Origin: Citricoccus muralis | GTDB taxonomy: Bacteria; Actinomycetota; Actinomycetes; Actinomycetales; Micrococcaceae | DNA: 64,000 nt | Direction: 5' to 3' | NCBI RefSeq assembly: GCF_029637705.1 | Contig: NZ_CP121252.1 | Span: forward strand, 1,860,001 to 1,924,000 | In this document: piece after piece, positions 63,617 to 64,000 of the stretch | Numbering within the stretch: the stretch's first letter is position 1 | How the letters are laid out: every line of letters starts with the position of its first letter | Position numbers and translations under genes: made by a program | Notes under the pieces: model-generated | What the model saw: only the letters and a program-made list of their open reading frames with translations | What the model was told of the DNA's origin: nothing | Databases searched by the model: none

Positions 63617-64000
63617 TCATCGGGTGACGGGGTGATCCGGGGTGGAGACGTCGTATTCCGAGACGGGTTCTTCCGGGTCGTCTTCGATGGTGAGCAGTGC
63701 GGTGAGCACTGCCGCTTTCTGTTCGGAATCTTCGGCGTTGCCCCACAGCACGGTCCGACCATTATGCAGGCTCAGCACTACAGAGTCGACCGTTTCACCC
63801 GAAGCCGAGCGAACTTGCTTCAGGATATCTTCCGGCAATCCGCCCAAGACCTCGGTGATGGTGTTGAACAATTCTGGATCGGTGACGTCTTCCGCGGAGG
63901 ACACTACGGGAAGGTCGTAGGGCTGGGCGGCAGACGCTGAGAGCACGGTCAATTCGGTGCCGTGGGTGTTGAAGAGCACGTATTGCGAGTTGCCGTCCGC
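63617..64000 (-). CDS. ftsQ: Cell division protein FtsQ, 5' end outside window
   Basis: The C-terminal part (about 128 residues) of a FtsQ/DivIB protein, open to the window edge. The segment VVLSLHNGRTVLWGNAEDSEQKAAVLTALL matches the conserved end of the FtsQ beta domain, and the location directly upstream of ftsZ is standard for the actinobacterial division cluster. The extracytoplasmic domain interacts with FtsB/FtsL. The N-terminal helix and POTRA domain lie outside the window. Confidence 0.85.
   Translation of the reverse strand, partial: ADGNSQYVLFNTHGTELTVLSASAAQPYDLPVVSSAEDVTDPELFNTITEVLGGLPEDILKQVRSASGETVDSVVLSLHNGRTVLWGNAEDSEQKAAVLTALLTIEDDPEEPVSEYDVSTPDHPVTR

Noticed and set aside
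1-64000. CRISPR arrays, tRNA or rRNA genes, insertion sequences or prophage
   Set aside because: No regularly spaced repeats, cloverleaf-like segments, transposase or integrase motifs were seen by eye; a tRNA scan would settle the RNA genes.

Overview
The window is one continuous, gene-dense stretch of a high-GC actinobacterial chromosome. No rRNA, tRNA, insertion sequence, phage gene or CRISPR array was recognised. Family content and gene order fit a Micrococcales, probably Micrococcaceae-like, organism: DUF3710-dut-DUF3093-DUF4193-sepH, sigA beside a DUF7455 protein and topoisomerase IV, the dlaT/sucB-DUF4191-RDD-glnA-glnE-glnA2-panB series, the end of the division cluster (ftsQ-ftsZ-pgeF-sepF-yggT-divIVA-lspA), and an OleBC fusion of the type known from Micrococcus. 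GTG starts and short ATGA or GTGA stop/start overlaps are common. The species cannot be named from sequence alone.

Layout. 1-10.8 kb: housekeeping genes (DUF3710, dUTPase, DUF3093, DUF4193, SepH, a phosphodiesterase, DUF5998, a GNAT/acyl-CoA-synthetase fusion of the protein-acetyltransferase type) and parC. 10.8-23.6 kb: a two-armed module lying between the 3' ends of parC and parE. Its left arm is cydA-cydB-cydDC (cytochrome bd oxidase and its exporter). Its right arm is a BlaI-family repressor, an M56 metallopeptidase and oleA-oleBC-oleD (long-chain olefin synthesis). A near-ideal BlaI-type palindrome sits in the central divergent promoter region. 23.6-32.1 kb: parE, DUF7455 protein, sigA, DUF4192, PAC2 and pepA.

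32.3-53.8 kb: lpd, sucB, a four-helix membrane protein and an atypical membrane-anchored protein kinase stand where lipB-lipA are found in relatives. DUF4191, RDD and glnA follow. An FMN-riboswitch-controlled riboflavin operon (ribD-ribE-ribBA-ribH) plus a luciferase-like flavoenzyme and an unrecognised acidic protein then separate glnA from glnE-glnA2. After these come panB, a 55-residue protein, map and ppgK.

53.8-64 kb: nrdR (with candidate tandem NrdR boxes), dnaE, an RluA-family pseudouridine synthase, lspA, divIVA, yggT, sepF, pgeF, ftsZ and the end of ftsQ, all on the minus strand. The yggS gene often found between pgeF and sepF is absent here.

Functional themes: nitrogen assimilation and its post-translational control (glnA, glnE, glnA2), shared lipoyl-dependent dehydrogenase parts (lpd, sucB), flavin supply feeding flavoenzymes, and cell division. 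The most interesting unexplained feature is the regulated cyd/BlaI-M56/Ole module. The function of every protein is inferred from motifs recognised by eye; no database search was run.
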